Below, piece after piece: positions 9,889-18,799 of a stretch of DNA of 64,000 nucleotides (the stretch's first letter is position 1; every line of letters starts with the position of its first letter). Where the stretch lies: the NCBI GenBank assembly GCA_003169695.1, contig PNAS01000073.1, positions 107,098 to 171,097 of the forward strand, written 5' to 3'. The stretch comes from Spartobacteria bacterium. Lineage in GTDB: Bacteria > Verrucomicrobiota > Verrucomicrobiia > Chthoniobacterales > UBA10450. The position numbers and the translations under genes are program-made. The notes below the pieces were generated by a model. It was given only the letters and a program-made list of their open reading frames with translations, did no database searches and was not told the origin of the DNA.

Positions 9889-10449
9889 ATGCGTAACCTC
9901 GGGGATGGAATGCCGCTGAGTTTGGCGGGTTCGTTGCTGGTCGCCCATCCGAATATGCTCGACCCCAATTTTCGTCGGGCCGTGCTTTTTATTTATGAGC
10001 ACGATTCGAACGAAGGAGCGGGCGGCCTCATTATCAATCGCCCTCTCGATAAACAAGTGGTTGATTTGGTGAACGAGGCGCCCCCGGAGGGTCTCGCCGA
10101 CGTGCCGGTGTTTCTCGGCGGCCCGGTGGGGAAGAATCAATTGATGTTCGCCGCCTTCGAATGGGAGGCGGGCGCGGGTCTGAAACTCAATCACAATGTC
10201 GGAGTAGACGAAGCGCATCAACTTACCGGCGAGGACCCCACTTCCATCCGGGCGTTTGTCGGATACGCCGGTTGGAGCGCTGGCCAACTCGAAGCTGAGA
10301 TGAAGCAAAAGGCCTGGATTTTGCAGCATCCAACCCGCGAAGCTCTCACTCCCGACCGTCTGCCGAAGCTTTGGTTTGAGATTATGCGCGGTCTCGGACC
10401 GTGGTACAAAATGCTGGCCGCGGCGCCGGATGACCCATCATTAAACTAA
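9889..10449 (+). CDS. YqgE/AlgH family protein
   Basis: The 186-aa protein belongs to the DUF179 family, proteins of uncertain function with a compact alpha/beta fold. Typical features are SLLVAHPNMLDPNFRRAV near the start, GGLIINRPL and a GWSAGQLE segment. The ATG at 9889 is chosen because the family starts just before this motif. An upstream start at 9775 would overlap recF and add 38 unrelated residues. The gene begins about 55 bp after recF on the same strand. Confidence 0.88.
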   Translation: MRNLGDGMPLSLAGSLLVAHPNMLDPNFRRAVLFIYEHDSNEGAGGLIINRPLDKQVVDLVNEAPPEGLADVPVFLGGPVGKNQLMFAAFEWEAGAGLKLNHNVGVDEAHQLTGEDPTSIRAFVGYAGWSAGQLEAEMKQKAWILQHPTREALTPDRLPKLWFEIMRGLGPWYKMLAAAPDDPSLN

Positions 10450-10539
10450 TGATTCATGATTAGTGAATAGTGATAGGTAAATTCAGCTAGTCACGCGGCT
10501 CGATTTCCACTTATCACTAGTCACCGTTCACCAATCACC
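10450..10539. repeat. AT-richer inverted repeat
   Basis: The left arm contains TGATTAGTGAATAGTGATA and the right arm contains TATCACTAG followed by CACC-GTTCACCAATCA. The arms are partly complementary around a GC-rich centre. This composition differs from the other repeats in the window. It fills the gap between the YqgE gene and ald. Confidence 0.5.
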
Positions 10540-10549
10540 CGCTAACTTC

Positions 10550-11647
10550 ATGATCATCGGCGTTCCGAAAGAAATTAAGGAGCAGGAGAATCGAGTCGGC
10601 CTCCTGCCTTACACGGCCAAACTACTGACTCGCCGAGGGCACACGGTCCTCGTGCAGAAGAACGCGGGTGTCGGCTCCGGCTATCCCGACGAAGATTACG
10701 TCCAGGCCGGCGCAAAAATCGTCGAGAAAGCGGAGGACGTTTTCGGCCAGGCCGAAATGATCGTGAAAGTAAAAGAGCCGCTCAAAGCGGAGTGGGGATT
10801 GTTGCGCAAGGGTCAGATTCTTTTCACGTATCTCCATCTTGCCGCGAGTAGAGAGCTTACCGAAGCGCTGCTTAAATCCGGAGTCACGGGCGTGGCCTAT
10901 GAGACGATTCAGGTGGGCAACAAATTGCCGCTGCTCGAGCCGATGAGCGAAATCGCTGGGCGCATGTCAATCGTGATGGGGGCCTATTACCTGGCGAAAC
11001 ATAATGGCGGTAACGGCGTTCTGCTCGGCGGTGTACCCGGGGTCTTGCCGGGAAAAGTGGTCGTGCTCGGTGGTGGAACGTCTGGCGTCAATGCAGCGCG
11101 GATGGCGGTTGGACTCTGCGCCGATGTCACCATCCTCGAAGTGGACGGAGAGCGGATGCGCTTCCTAGATCTCACCATGCCGAATGCGAACACCCTTCAT
11201 TCCAACGAAGCGCATTTGAACGAATTGATGCCGACGACGGACCTGTTGATCGGCGCCGTGCTCGTTCCCGGAGCCAAGGCGCCGAAACTCATCACGCGGG
11301 CGATGTTACAAAAAATGCGACCCGGCAGCGTGCTCGTCGATATTGCGATCGATCAAGGAGGCTGCGTGGAAACATCGCGCCCGACGACGCACCTCGATCC
11401 CGTTTACGTTGAGGAAGGCGTGACGCACTATTGCGTGGCCAACATGCCGGCGGCCTATGCGCGAACGTCCACCCAGGCGCTGACAAACATTACGTCGCGC
11501 TACGTGGAATTGCTGGCTGATCTCGGATTGGAAGGTGCTTGCAAAAAAATGCCCGCGCTCACTGGCGGCATCAATACACGCGACGGCCGGATGACTTATG
11601 CAGCGGTCGCCGAAGCGCACGGATTGAAATACGAAGCCCCGTTCTAA
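10550..11647 (+). CDS. ald: Alanine dehydrogenase
   Basis: The 365-aa enzyme catalyses NAD-dependent interconversion of L-alanine with pyruvate and ammonia. It starts [16 protein letters not shown], the family hallmark. A Rossmann loop [16 protein letters not shown] lies near residues 171-186, and the substrate-binding [11 protein letters not shown] is near residue 130. Length is normal. It could serve alanine catabolism or ammonium assimilation. The next gene on this strand is a small lipoprotein about 110 bp downstream. Confidence 0.95.
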   Translation: MIIGVPKEIKEQENRVGLLPYTAKLLTRRGHTVLVQKNAGVGSGYPDEDYVQAGAKIVEKAEDVFGQAEMIVKVKEPLKAEWGLLRKGQILFTYLHLAASRELTEALLKSGVTGVAYETIQVGNKLPLLEPMSEIAGRMSIVMGAYYLAKHNGGNGVLLGGVPGVLPGKVVVLGGGTSGVNAARMAVGLCADVTILEVDGERMRFLDLTMPNANTLHSNEAHLNELMPTTDLLIGAVLVPGAKAPKLITRAMLQKMRPGSVLVDIAIDQGGCVETSRPTTHLDPVYVEEGVTHYCVANMPAAYARTSTQALTNITSRYVELLADLGLEGACKKMPALTGGINTRDGRMTYAAVAEAHGLKYEAPF

Positions 11648-11756
11648 GCGGATCGGCGAAAGGCAGATGGCCCGCGAAAGATTTGCTTGAGCAAGGCCGG
11701 AAACTCGCCTTGTTCCGATTCAGGCTTGGTCCCAAGACGACAACCAATCCACAACT

Positions 11757-12005
11757 ATGAAAAAATTAATCTGCATTCTGGCCAGCGCCGCGCTTCTCGG
11801 AGCGTGCGAGCAAAAAACCGAAACCGTTGCTCCAGCCGCGCCGCCTGAGAAGAAAACTGAGAACAATACCACCGTGGTAAATCCTCCTGCCAACACGAAG
11901 GCGAACGACGTCACGAACACCATAAACACGGAGTCCACGCCAGCCACCAGCACCGAGACGAAGACCGACTCCACCACCACGACGACTTCGAGTCCGAACC
12001 CGTAG
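11757..12005 (+). CDS. Small Thr/Asn/Pro-rich lipoprotein
   Basis: The 82-aa product has a classical lipoprotein signal, MKKLICILASAALLGAC, with the acylated cysteine at residue 17. The mature part has no domain: it is rich in Thr, Asn, Pro, Lys and Glu and is probably unstructured. It sits where a ribosomal protein L34 gene is often found in front of rnpA, but it is unrelated to L34. A good terminator follows at 12029. Function is unknown. Confidence 0.7.
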   Translation: MKKLICILASAALLGACEQKTETVAPAAPPEKKTENNTTVVNPPANTKANDVTNTINTESTPATSTETKTDSTTTTTSSPNP

Positions 12006-12028
12006 TCTTACAGGCTTCAGTCGAAAGT

Positions 12029-12059
12029 CTTCCCGTGGCATTTCCGCGGGGAGATTTTT
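12029..12059 (+). terminator. Rho-independent terminator
   Basis: The 10-bp stem CTTCCCGTGG / CCGCGGGGAG, with two G-U pairs, closes a CATTT loop and is followed by ATTTTT. It ends the lipoprotein transcript and separates it from rnpA. Confidence 0.75.
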
Positions 12060-12105
12060 GCTGTACGGATGTGGGGACAGTGTTGGCAATTATCGATTCT
12101 GACCG

Positions 12106-12474
12106 ATGAGCTCCACAGCCCGCAGATTGCTTTTTCCAAAAACGCGACGCCTCACGTTGACGTCGCAATTCGCCCGCGTGCGGACGGAGGGTCAGAACGT
12201 TCGCGGCCGATTGTTAATTCTTGGATTCCTCCGCACAGAAAGAACCGAACTTTGCCAGGCCGGCTTCGTGACCTCGAAGAGGATCGGCGGGGCCGTGGTG
12301 CGAAATCGTGTTCGTCGACGGCTGCGCGACGTCGTTCGCACGCAACAGGGGAGGTTGCGGGAAGGTTTTTGGTTCGTTGTGATCGCCCGTCCGGCGGCGG
12401 CGCACGCATCTTATCACGCACTGAAAGATGAGTGGTTGCGCCTCGCGGAGCGTGCTTCTATTCTAGCGCCCTGA
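12106..12474 (+). CDS. rnpA: Ribonuclease P protein component
   Basis: The 122-aa basic protein matures tRNA 5' ends together with the RNase P RNA. The RNR signature is clear ([18 protein letters not shown]). Its stop codon overlaps the yidD start by one base, giving the conserved rnpA-yidD-yidC-jag order. rpmH is not immediately upstream, where it commonly occurs. Confidence 0.93.
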   Translation: MSSTARRLLFPKTRRLTLTSQFARVRTEGQNVRGRLLILGFLRTERTELCQAGFVTSKRIGGAVVRNRVRRRLRDVVRTQQGRLREGFWFVVIARPAAAHASYHALKDEWLRLAERASILAP

Positions 12475-12746
12475 TGCTCTTGCTCGTGCGTTTTCTGATT
12501 CGCGGTTATCAAATGCTCGGTTCGCCTGTGTTGTCTTTTCTTGGTGGACCTGGCTCCGGATGCCGTTTCCAACCGACGTGTTCGGTCTACTTCCTTGAAG
12601 CGCTCGAGAAGCACGGTTTTCTTCGCGGAACGTGGCTGGGATTGCGCCGTCTTGGTCGCTGTCATCCCTGGGGCGGACAGGGTTACGATCCCGTCCCGCA
12701 TTCCCACCGAGGAGCGAACGCAGCCGCGCGTTTTGTTTGTGAATAG
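12474..12746 (+). CDS. yidD: Membrane protein insertion efficiency factor YidD
   Basis: The 90-aa protein contains the family motif [20 protein letters not shown] followed by [15 protein letters not shown], typical of this small membrane-associated factor that aids YidC-dependent insertion. The ATG at 12474 overlaps the rnpA stop (TGATG) and places the hydrophobic segment [13 protein letters not shown] at the N-terminus. A longer frame from 12432 would reach into rnpA. Gene order strongly supports the call. Confidence 0.92.
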   Translation: MLLLVRFLIRGYQMLGSPVLSFLGGPGSGCRFQPTCSVYFLEALEKHGFLRGTWLGLRRLGRCHPWGGQGYDPVPHSHRGANAAARFVCE

Positions 12747-12763
12747 CCTCTGGGGCAGCCCTT

Positions 12764-14515
12764 ATGGATCGACAAGCATGGATTGCCGTCACCCTTTGCG
12801 TAATTGGGTTCGTGGCGTTGCAAATCTACAACGTGAAACATACGCCGCCTCCTCTCGTGCGAGCAGCGGCCTCGCCGACGCCGACCGCGGTGCCAGAAAA
12901 TCAATCCTCGGCCACTGCTTCGCAGGCACCCTTAGTTAGTCCTTCTCTCGGAGCGATTTCAACGCCTTCGCCCATAGCTTCCATTCCCTCTTTTACCGAG
13001 AAATCGGAGGCGCTGCGGAATGAAGACGTCGAACTTCGCCTGACGAATCGGGGTGCCGGGATTAGTGAAGCTGCGCTGCTCAAGCATGCCGTGGAAAACG
13101 GCCAGCGCGTCGTCCTGAATTCGGCGGATCATACGCCGATTGGCGCAATCATCGAGCAACCGGCGGCCCCTGCACTGCCCGAGTTTGCGATCGTCCGAGG
13201 GGATGACGGGAGCGTGCAGTTTGACCGCAAGACATCCGATGGGGTAAACGTCCACAAGAAGTTTTTCTTCCCTCCGACCTCGGAAAAAAACGACAACTTC
13301 GTCGCGGAAATGGATATCGATTTCCGGAACGACGGAGCGCAGCCTTATAGCAACGCCGGCTATTTCGTCTCACTAGGTTCGACGAGGCCACTGCATCCCC
13401 GTGATATGCCCGCATACACCCGTCTCGTCTGGTGCATCGACGGCAAAGTGAAGGCGACCGACGTGAGTTGGTTCGCCGCGCAAAATTATCCGTTCGTTGG
13501 AGTCCAAAAACGCGCGGAGCAGCCGATGTTCCAGGAAAAGGTGAATGGCGCGGAATGGGCCGCCATGACGAACCAGTTTTTCACCACCATTGTCACAGCA
13601 CTCAACGCGAAAGCGGGCGAAGTCTGGGCGCAGCCCTTCGACATCAAGCGGGCGGATGGCCCAAGCCTGCGGGGAATGGATGGCGCGATGGGGATGCCGG
13701 GGTTTCAGCTTCAGCCTGGCCAGGCGGCTACGGTGCGTTTTCAACTTTACGTCGGGCCGAAGCTATACGGCCGCATCGCGAAGCTCGAGCACGACGAGGC
13801 AGAAATCATGAATTTCGGGATGTGGAAGTTAGTGAGCCAGGCGCTCCTGAATTTCATGAATTTCCTCTATGGCATCTTTGGAAATTACGCGGTCGCCATC
13901 GTCGTTTTGACCGCTTGCGTCAAAGGCGTTCTCTGGCCGCTTCAGAACAAGGCGAACAAATCGATGCGCAAGATGTCGGCCCTCGCGCCCAAGATGCAGG
14001 AGCTGAAGGAAAAGTACAAAGACGATCCGACGCGGATGAACCAGGAAGTCATGAAGCTCTACAAAGAGCACGGTGTGAATCCGGTTGGCGGCTGCCTGCC
14101 GATGATGATCCAGATTCCCATCTTCTTCGGATTATTCAGCATGCTCGGGCAGGCGGCCGAACTCCGAAACGCATCGTTCCTCTGGGTGCATGATCTTTCC
14201 CAGCCGGACACCGTGGCGCATATCCCCGGCCTGGGCTGGCCAATCAACATTCTCCCGCTCCTTATGGGAACAACGAACATCTGGCTCATGCGCATGACGC
14301 CGAAGACTGGCGACAGTACGCAACAGCGCGTTATGATGTTCATGCCGCTGATCTTTTTATTTTTCTGCTACAATTTCGCGGCGGCGCTGGCATTATATTA
14401 CACGACGCAGAACCTGTTCACGATTCTGCAGCTTTATCAGAACCGGAAACAGCCGTTGCCGATTCTCGAGAAAGTTGCGCCGGCAGGGAAGAAGTCGCGC
14501 AAAGGACGATCATGA
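12764..14515 (+). CDS. yidC: Membrane protein insertase YidC
   Basis: The 583-aa protein is of the Gram-negative type. A first transmembrane helix (about 5-24) is followed by a Pro/Ala/Ser-rich linker and a large periplasmic domain to about residue 340. The conserved five-helix insertase domain follows, including NPVGGCLPMMIQIPIFFGLF near residue 445. It inserts and folds inner-membrane proteins alone or with SecYEG. It lies 17 bp after yidD, and its stop overlaps the jag start (ATGA). Confidence 0.96.
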   Translation: MDRQAWIAVTLCVIGFVALQIYNVKHTPPPLVRAAASPTPTAVPENQSSATASQAPLVSPSLGAISTPSPIASIPSFTEKSEALRNEDVELRLTNRGAGISEAALLKHAVENGQRVVLNSADHTPIGAIIEQPAAPALPEFAIVRGDDGSVQFDRKTSDGVNVHKKFFFPPTSEKNDNFVAEMDIDFRNDGAQPYSNAGYFVSLGSTRPLHPRDMPAYTRLVWCIDGKVKATDVSWFAAQNYPFVGVQKRAEQPMFQEKVNGAEWAAMTNQFFTTIVTALNAKAGEVWAQPFDIKRADGPSLRGMDGAMGMPGFQLQPGQAATVRFQLYVGPKLYGRIAKLEHDEAEIMNFGMWKLVSQALLNFMNFLYGIFGNYAVAIVVLTACVKGVLWPLQNKANKSMRKMSALAPKMQELKEKYKDDPTRMNQEVMKLYKEHGVNPVGGCLPMMIQIPIFFGLFSMLGQAAELRNASFLWVHDLSQPDTVAHIPGLGWPINILPLLMGTTNIWLMRMTPKTGDSTQQRVMMFMPLIFLFFCYNFAAALALYYTTQNLFTILQLYQNRKQPLPILEKVAPAGKKSRKGRS

Positions 14516-14988
14516 CGCCCAAGGAATTACTCGACACAATTCTCGGTTATCTCGGTTTCGTCGTGCAAATCGACGAGACGCAAAGCGAAGGGGGAAATCC
14601 GACCTTGCAGATCTACATGGAGGAAAGCCACACGTTGATCGGCCGCGACGGGGAGACGCTGGAAGCAATCCAATTTCTGCTCAACCGCTTGATTCAATCG
14701 AAGGACAAAGACGCCCCGAAAGTAATTGTCGATTGCGAGCATTACCGCTCGATGCGTGAAGATCGCATCGTGCAGCGGGTGAGAGAACTGGCCGAGCGCG
14801 TCCGCATTTCTGGTCGTTCACTGCAGCTCGAGCCGATGAATTCCTACGAACGGCGAATCGTGCATAACGCATTCAAGGACGATCCCGATGTTGCGACGTG
14901 GAGCCCTTCGGATTCCGCGCGGATCAAGCAAATCACTCTCCTGAAGCGCCAGCCGAAACACGAACCGGCACAGCAGCAGCAGCAGTAG
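14512..14988 (+). CDS. jag: KH/R3H RNA-binding protein (Jag/KhpB-like)
   Basis: The 158-aa protein has a KH domain (about 20-80, with LIGRDGETLEAIQFLLNRL) and an R3H domain (about 90-145, with ERRIVHNAF). It lacks the Jag-N domain of Firmicutes proteins, as is usual outside that phylum. The C-terminus ends in a run of five glutamines. Translational coupling to yidC by a 4-bp overlap fits the conserved block. Related proteins bind RNA and influence cell envelope growth. Confidence 0.88.
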   Translation: MTPKELLDTILGYLGFVVQIDETQSEGGNPTLQIYMEESHTLIGRDGETLEAIQFLLNRLIQSKDKDAPKVIVDCEHYRSMREDRIVQRVRELAERVRISGRSLQLEPMNSYERRIVHNAFKDDPDVATWSPSDSARIKQITLLKRQPKHEPAQQQQQ

Positions 14989-15022
14989 TCGGAGCGACGA
15001 CTGCAGGATTGCGGTGAGCGCA

Positions 15023-15183
15023 TGTCATCCCGAGCCGCGCAGGACGGCGAGGGACCTCAACAATCAGGCACCCGCTTGCTTGCGCGAAGCTCGCGCTGCG
15101 CCTATGGCTCGGCGTCGTAGGGCGCAAGCTGACCCGCTCTGCAAACGTGAGGTCCCTCGCCGTCTGCGCGCCTCGGGATGACA
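15023..15183. repeat. TGTCATCCCGA-family inverted repeat, long form
   Basis: The arms of about 35 bp start TGTCATCCCGAGCCGCGCAG and are repeated inverted at the right end (CGCCTCGGGATGACA). Both arms contain the word GGCGAGGGACCTCA or its complement. The spacer is GC-rich. Further copies lie at 35580, 51891, 54557 and 63940. The element lies between the convergent jag and MECR-like genes. Confidence 0.85.
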
Positions 15184-15201
15184 GAGCGCGCCGGCCTGAG
15201 C

Positions 15202-16197
15202 TCAATCCTCGAATCGGAACACGATTTTCCCGGCGCGTTTCCCCTGCGACGCGTGTGCCACCGCAGCCTTCGCCTCGGAGAGCGGATAGGTTCTTTCCAC
15301 TTTCGTGCGCAACAGTCCGCGCTGCGCCATTTCAAAAAGCGGCGCAAAAGTTTCTGAGCGCTGATTGGGAGTGGCGCCGTCGTACCACTTGTTCACCCAG
15401 AATCCCGTGAAGCGAAGGTTCTTGAAAATGAGCATTCCGTTCGGAATGCATATCGGCTGCAAGCTCATCGCGCCGTACGTCACCATCGTGCCTTCCGGAG
15501 CCAGCGTCTTCGCCATCCGCATCGCGTTTTCCCCACCGACCGCATTCAAAGCTAATCGAATCGGCGCGCTCTGCGTTGCTGCTGCCACTTCGTCGCGGAC
15601 GCTTTCTCCATCGAGCAACACCACGTCACCACCTTCGGTTCGGAGTTCCTCAACGAGTTCCTCGCGTCGAACAATATTGACGGTCTTGTATCCGAGCTCG
15701 CGCGCGATCTGAATGGCGCAACGTCCCGCCGCCGAATTCGCCGCGTTCTGAATCAACCAGTCGCCGGGTTGAAGCGAAACAAAATCGTGGAGAACTCGCC
15801 ACGCAGTGATTGGATTTACTTTCAACATTGCCGCCTGGATCGGTTCGATTCCCGCCGGAACCGAGACGAGCTTCTCCGCCGGGACTGCGCACGCCTCACG
15901 CCACGTCCCCAGACCGTGTGGCAAAATCACCTGTGCCCCGACTGCGAGATTCCGAACGGCGGATCCCAGTTCAACTACAACTCCGGCGCCCTCCATTCCC
16001 GGCGTTGTCGGCAGCGCGGGCCGAACCGGATATTTACCCTCGATCGAATTCAGGTCGGCCGGATTAATCGGAGCCGCCGCCATCTTTACAATCACTTCAT
16101 CTGGCGCCGGCTCGGGCCAGACTTGGTCGACAATTCGCAGGACCTCCGACGGATTTCCGTGCGTTTCGTAGATCGCGGCCTTAAAACTTTTGGTCAT
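15202..16197 (-). CDS. MECR-like enoyl reductase (MDR family)
   Basis: This is a 331-aa zinc-free medium-chain dehydrogenase/reductase. The signatures INPADLNSIEGKYP, KVNPITAWRVL and QNAANSAAGRCAIQIA resemble 2-enoyl thioester reductases of the MECR/Etr1 type, which reduce trans-2-enoyl-ACP or -CoA with NADPH. A general quinone oxidoreductase remains possible. The start lies only 2 bp from the first possible start of the divergent CDF gene. Confidence 0.8.
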   Translation of the reverse strand: MTKSFKAAIYETHGNPSEVLRIVDQVWPEPAPDEVIVKMAAAPINPADLNSIEGKYPVRPALPTTPGMEGAGVVVELGSAVRNLAVGAQVILPHGLGTWREACAVPAEKLVSVPAGIEPIQAAMLKVNPITAWRVLHDFVSLQPGDWLIQNAANSAAGRCAIQIARELGYKTVNIVRREELVEELRTEGGDVVLLDGESVRDEVAAATQSAPIRLALNAVGGENAMRMAKTLAPEGTMVTYGAMSLQPICIPNGMLIFKNLRFTGFWVNKWYDGATPNQRSETFAPLFEMAQRGLLRTKVERTYPLSEAKAAVAHASQGKRAGKIVFRFED

Positions 16198-16199
16198 AG

Positions 16200-17108
16200 A
16201 TGCCGCAGTCGTTTCATCCTACATCGAACGATCCGGCCAGCAATATGCAAACGGGTGCGCGTGTGGCCCTCGCTGGGATGATTGTGAATGTCTTTCTCGC
16301 CGCGGCGAAAGTTACCGCCGGTTTGGTCGGACACTCTTATGTGCTGATTGCGGATGGGATCGAATCCGTGCTCGATATCGGCGGCTCCGCGGTGATTTGG
16401 GGAGGCCTTAAATTTGCCTCGCGGCCACCCGATGCAACACATCCCTACGGCCACGGCAAAGCCGAGCCGCTGGCTGCGGGGGTCGTAGCCGCGGGCGTGC
16501 TCCTGGCCTCGCTCGGTCTCGCCATCCAGAGCGCGCGGGAAATTTTTCTGCCGCACCACGCCCCGGCGCCTTTCACGTTGATCGTTTTGATCGTCGTGGT
16601 TGCCGTGAAGGAATTTCTCTATCGATCCGTGATTCGCCTCGGGAAGAACGTGGAGAGCACGGCCGTTCAAACCGACGCCTGGCACCACCGGGCGGACGCG
16701 ATGACTTCGATCGCCGCTTTCATCGGCATTTCGATTACCTTGATCGGCGGCGAACGCTGGCAAAGCGCGGATGCCTGGGCCGCGCTTTTCGCGTGCGCAA
16801 TCATCGGCGCGAACGGCTATCGCCTGCTTTTTCCGGCGTTGCACGAGATGCTGGACACCGCGCCGCGCGGCGAAATCGTAGCCATTATCAAGAGAGCGGC
16901 GATCTCGGTTCCGGGAGTTCTTGAAGTTGAAAAATGTCTTGTCCGCAAAATGGGTCTTTCATTCTACGTTGATCTGCATGTCGGCGTGGATGGCGGAATT
17001 TCGGTGCGCGATGGGCACCACATCGCGCATCGAGTAAAGGACGCGATCAAACGAGCCGATTCGCGGATCGTTGATGTCCTCGTCCACGTCGAACCGACAG
17101 GTTCGTAA
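16200..17108 (+). CDS. Cation diffusion facilitator transporter
   Basis: This 302-aa CDF efflux protein has six predicted helices and a C-terminal ferredoxin-like metal-sensing domain (about 210-300, ending IVDVLVHVEP). Transport-site motifs are ADGIESVLD (52-59) in helix 2 and HHRADAMTS in helix 5. HPYGHGKAEP lies in the connecting loop. The Glu in the first motif replaces the His seen in zinc transporters, so the metal is uncertain. The ATG at 16200 is 2 bp from the divergent gene, and ATG at 16245 (MQTGARVALAG) is a plausible alternative start. Confidence 0.88.
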   Translation: MPQSFHPTSNDPASNMQTGARVALAGMIVNVFLAAAKVTAGLVGHSYVLIADGIESVLDIGGSAVIWGGLKFASRPPDATHPYGHGKAEPLAAGVVAAGVLLASLGLAIQSAREIFLPHHAPAPFTLIVLIVVVAVKEFLYRSVIRLGKNVESTAVQTDAWHHRADAMTSIAAFIGISITLIGGERWQSADAWAALFACAIIGANGYRLLFPALHEMLDTAPRGEIVAIIKRAAISVPGVLEVEKCLVRKMGLSFYVDLHVGVDGGISVRDGHHIAHRVKDAIKRADSRIVDVLVHVEPTGS

Positions 17109-17197
17109 GGCGGATCGCGCGCTCCGGCGCGCGATGACAAGACTGGCGGCGAAGCCGCGTCGAATAAACATCGAGCGACAGAGCGCTCGATCCACCT
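17108..17197. repeat. GGTGGATCG-family palindrome, full form
   Basis: The outer arms AGGCGGATCG and CGATCCACCT enclose a second arm pair (GCGCGC / GAGCGCTC region) and an inner GGCGGCGAAGCCGC hairpin. About 90 bp of nested inverted repeats sit between the convergent CDF and phosphorylase genes. The layout matches the copy at 24829. Confidence 0.8.
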
Positions 17198-17201
17198 CCC
17201 G

Positions 17202-17927
17202 TCAGGCCAAATCGACCCGCAAAAGTCTGTCGAGCGCCGATGTAAGCGACTTTCGGGCGAGTGCTACACGTTGCCGAAAAGCATTCAAACGCATTAACGC
17301 GCCCGGATGTGTCACCAGATAGAACGCGAGACGGCCGAAGTCTGTTTTTTGCTTCTCAAGATCGAACAACACATTCGGCGGAGCAGCGAACGGTTCCGAT
17401 GGTGTATCGCTTATCACCCGCAACGACAGCATCGGGACCCGGTGCGCTGCGCACGCCGCCGCGATGAACTCCGTTTCCATATCGACCGCCGCAGCGCCAC
17501 TTTCCGTCGCCCAGCGAGCGCGCTCGGCTTTAGAATCAATGACCCCCGGCACGGTCGCCAGTTTCCCCACGAAAGGCCCAGTCTCCGCGAAATCGAGATG
17601 CGGGGAGCCCAAGAGCTCCGGGCTCGAGAAATTTTCCGAGAGCAGCAAATTCCCGATCTGCAATTCCTCGTCCAGTGCTCCGGCAAACCCGGCGCTTATC
17701 AAGTATTTGAACCGTTGCTGGTGCAGGAAGTTCTCGATGTTCGCCCGGCAACTTTTCTCGCCGACGCCGGTGTGAAAGACCGCGACCGACCGGCCGTGAA
17801 TTTGGCCGCGAATGCTTTCTACACCGTCGCGAGCGTAAATAATTGGCTTCGTGAGCAAGCGCACGAAGTCCGAACTTTCCGCCGGTAAGGCGAATGCAAT
17901 CGCGATCATCGGAGCGCCGTCGCTCAC
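17202..17927 (-). CDS. Nucleoside phosphorylase / MTAN-like protein
   Basis: The 241-aa protein belongs to the PNP_UDP superfamily. A substrate-site VDMETEFIAAACAAHRVP and a following LRVISDT segment resemble 5'-methylthioadenosine/S-adenosylhomocysteine nucleosidase, where Glu and Asp of these motifs bind and protonate the purine nucleoside. The start GTG at 17927 overlaps the upstream stop (GTGA). An ATG at 17909 would begin MIAIAFALPAES, the usual family start. Substrate is unproven. Overlap with the upstream anti-sigma-like gene suggests cotranscription. Confidence 0.75.
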   Translation of the reverse strand: MSDGAPMIAIAFALPAESSDFVRLLTKPIIYARDGVESIRGQIHGRSVAVFHTGVGEKSCRANIENFLHQQRFKYLISAGFAGALDEELQIGNLLLSENFSSPELLGSPHLDFAETGPFVGKLATVPGVIDSKAERARWATESGAAAVDMETEFIAAACAAHRVPMLSLRVISDTPSEPFAAPPNVLFDLEKQKTDFGRLAFYLVTHPGALMRLNAFRQRVALARKSLTSALDRLLRVDLA

Positions 17928-18619
17928 GGATTCGGAGGCCGCAGCGCCTGGGTGATCCGTACGTAGATATTTACTCTTTGCTTGGCGGTGGGCCTTTCTT
18001 TTCGCGGCGTCGGAGAGGAAAAATCCGCCTGAGCGAGCGGTGCGAGCGCTCGCCGGAATTCGTCCTCCCGGCTGGCAGGAAGGTCTGCCAGGACTGTGAT
18101 ACCCGTATCGTCAGCCGGAGCTTTCGCGGCGGATCCTCCGCATTGGCTCGCGAGCATGACGACGTTATTGGCAATCGCTTCGCGCTCGTTCGCTGAAGCG
18201 GACAAATGGATTTCATCGGCTTCGAGCGTGGGCGCAGGCATAGCGGTCTCCGCCGTTTTTTGAAGCGAGGCCGTAAGTTGCTGGCGAATGGCCAATTCCC
18301 TGGCGCCAAGGTCGGCCGACTTTTCTGGTTTTTTCCTGCCGATGATGAATGCGATGCCGACGAGCACATTAACCAGAACTAGAAGGACGAAGAGAGTGAC
18401 CAGGCGCCGTCCTAGTTTGCCACTCCGGGGCGATGGAATGTCGATATCCTCGCTTTCTCCGAGGACTTCGCGCGACCCGCGGGAGCGCCGGTGCATTTCA
18501 CGTGCGATGGCGAATTCGCGTTGCAACTGCGGATCGATCGCCAGCTGCGATTCAAGCTGCGCGCGTTCCTCTGCGGCGAGATTTCCCTCCAGATAATCGA
18601 ACAGTCTTTCCGGGTTCAT
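17924..18619 (-). CDS. Single-pass membrane protein with anti-sigma-like N-terminus
   Basis: The 231-aa protein starts MNPERLFDYLEGNLAAEERAQ, the helical layout of anti-sigma/RskA-like cytoplasmic domains, but lacks the His-Cys-Cys zinc motif. A transmembrane helix at about 73-92 is followed by a periplasmic part with no recognised domain. No sigma factor gene is next to it. Its stop overlaps the start of the phosphorylase gene, so they form an operon. The anti-sigma suggestion is weak and based on layout only. Confidence 0.6.
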   Translation of the reverse strand: MNPERLFDYLEGNLAAEERAQLESQLAIDPQLQREFAIAREMHRRSRGSREVLGESEDIDIPSPRSGKLGRRLVTLFVLLVLVNVLVGIAFIIGRKKPEKSADLGARELAIRQQLTASLQKTAETAMPAPTLEADEIHLSASANEREAIANNVVMLASQCGGSAAKAPADDTGITVLADLPASREDEFRRALAPLAQADFSSPTPRKERPTAKQRVNIYVRITQALRPPNP

Positions 18620-18799
18620 GGGCTAGCGGCAAGACCGTCATGCGGAGCAACCTCATGCGCAAATCGCATGCACCAAGTGAGGCTGTGGGTGTGATGTCTC
18701 CTCAATTCGCGACCGCAGGCCCGGATCGTCTCCTTCCTCCAAGCTCTTGGTTCCTTCGGCTATTGCTCTTTAGCCTCGTGGAAATAGATTACCGCCCTC

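Noticed and set aside
11689-11716. Possible terminator after ald
   Set aside because: GAGCAAGGC and GCCTTGTTC can form a hairpin, but no T-run follows, so termination is not supported.
8781-12474. Possible replication origin near recF and rnpA
   Set aside because: dnaA and dnaN are absent, no cluster of DnaA-box-like words or AT-rich unwinding region was noticed, and gaps here are short and filled with repeats.
15023-15183. Possible CRISPR array or tRNA-like structure
   Set aside because: There are only two inverted arms around a unique spacer, with no direct repeats of regular spacing and no cloverleaf features. The same holds for the other palindromes in the window.
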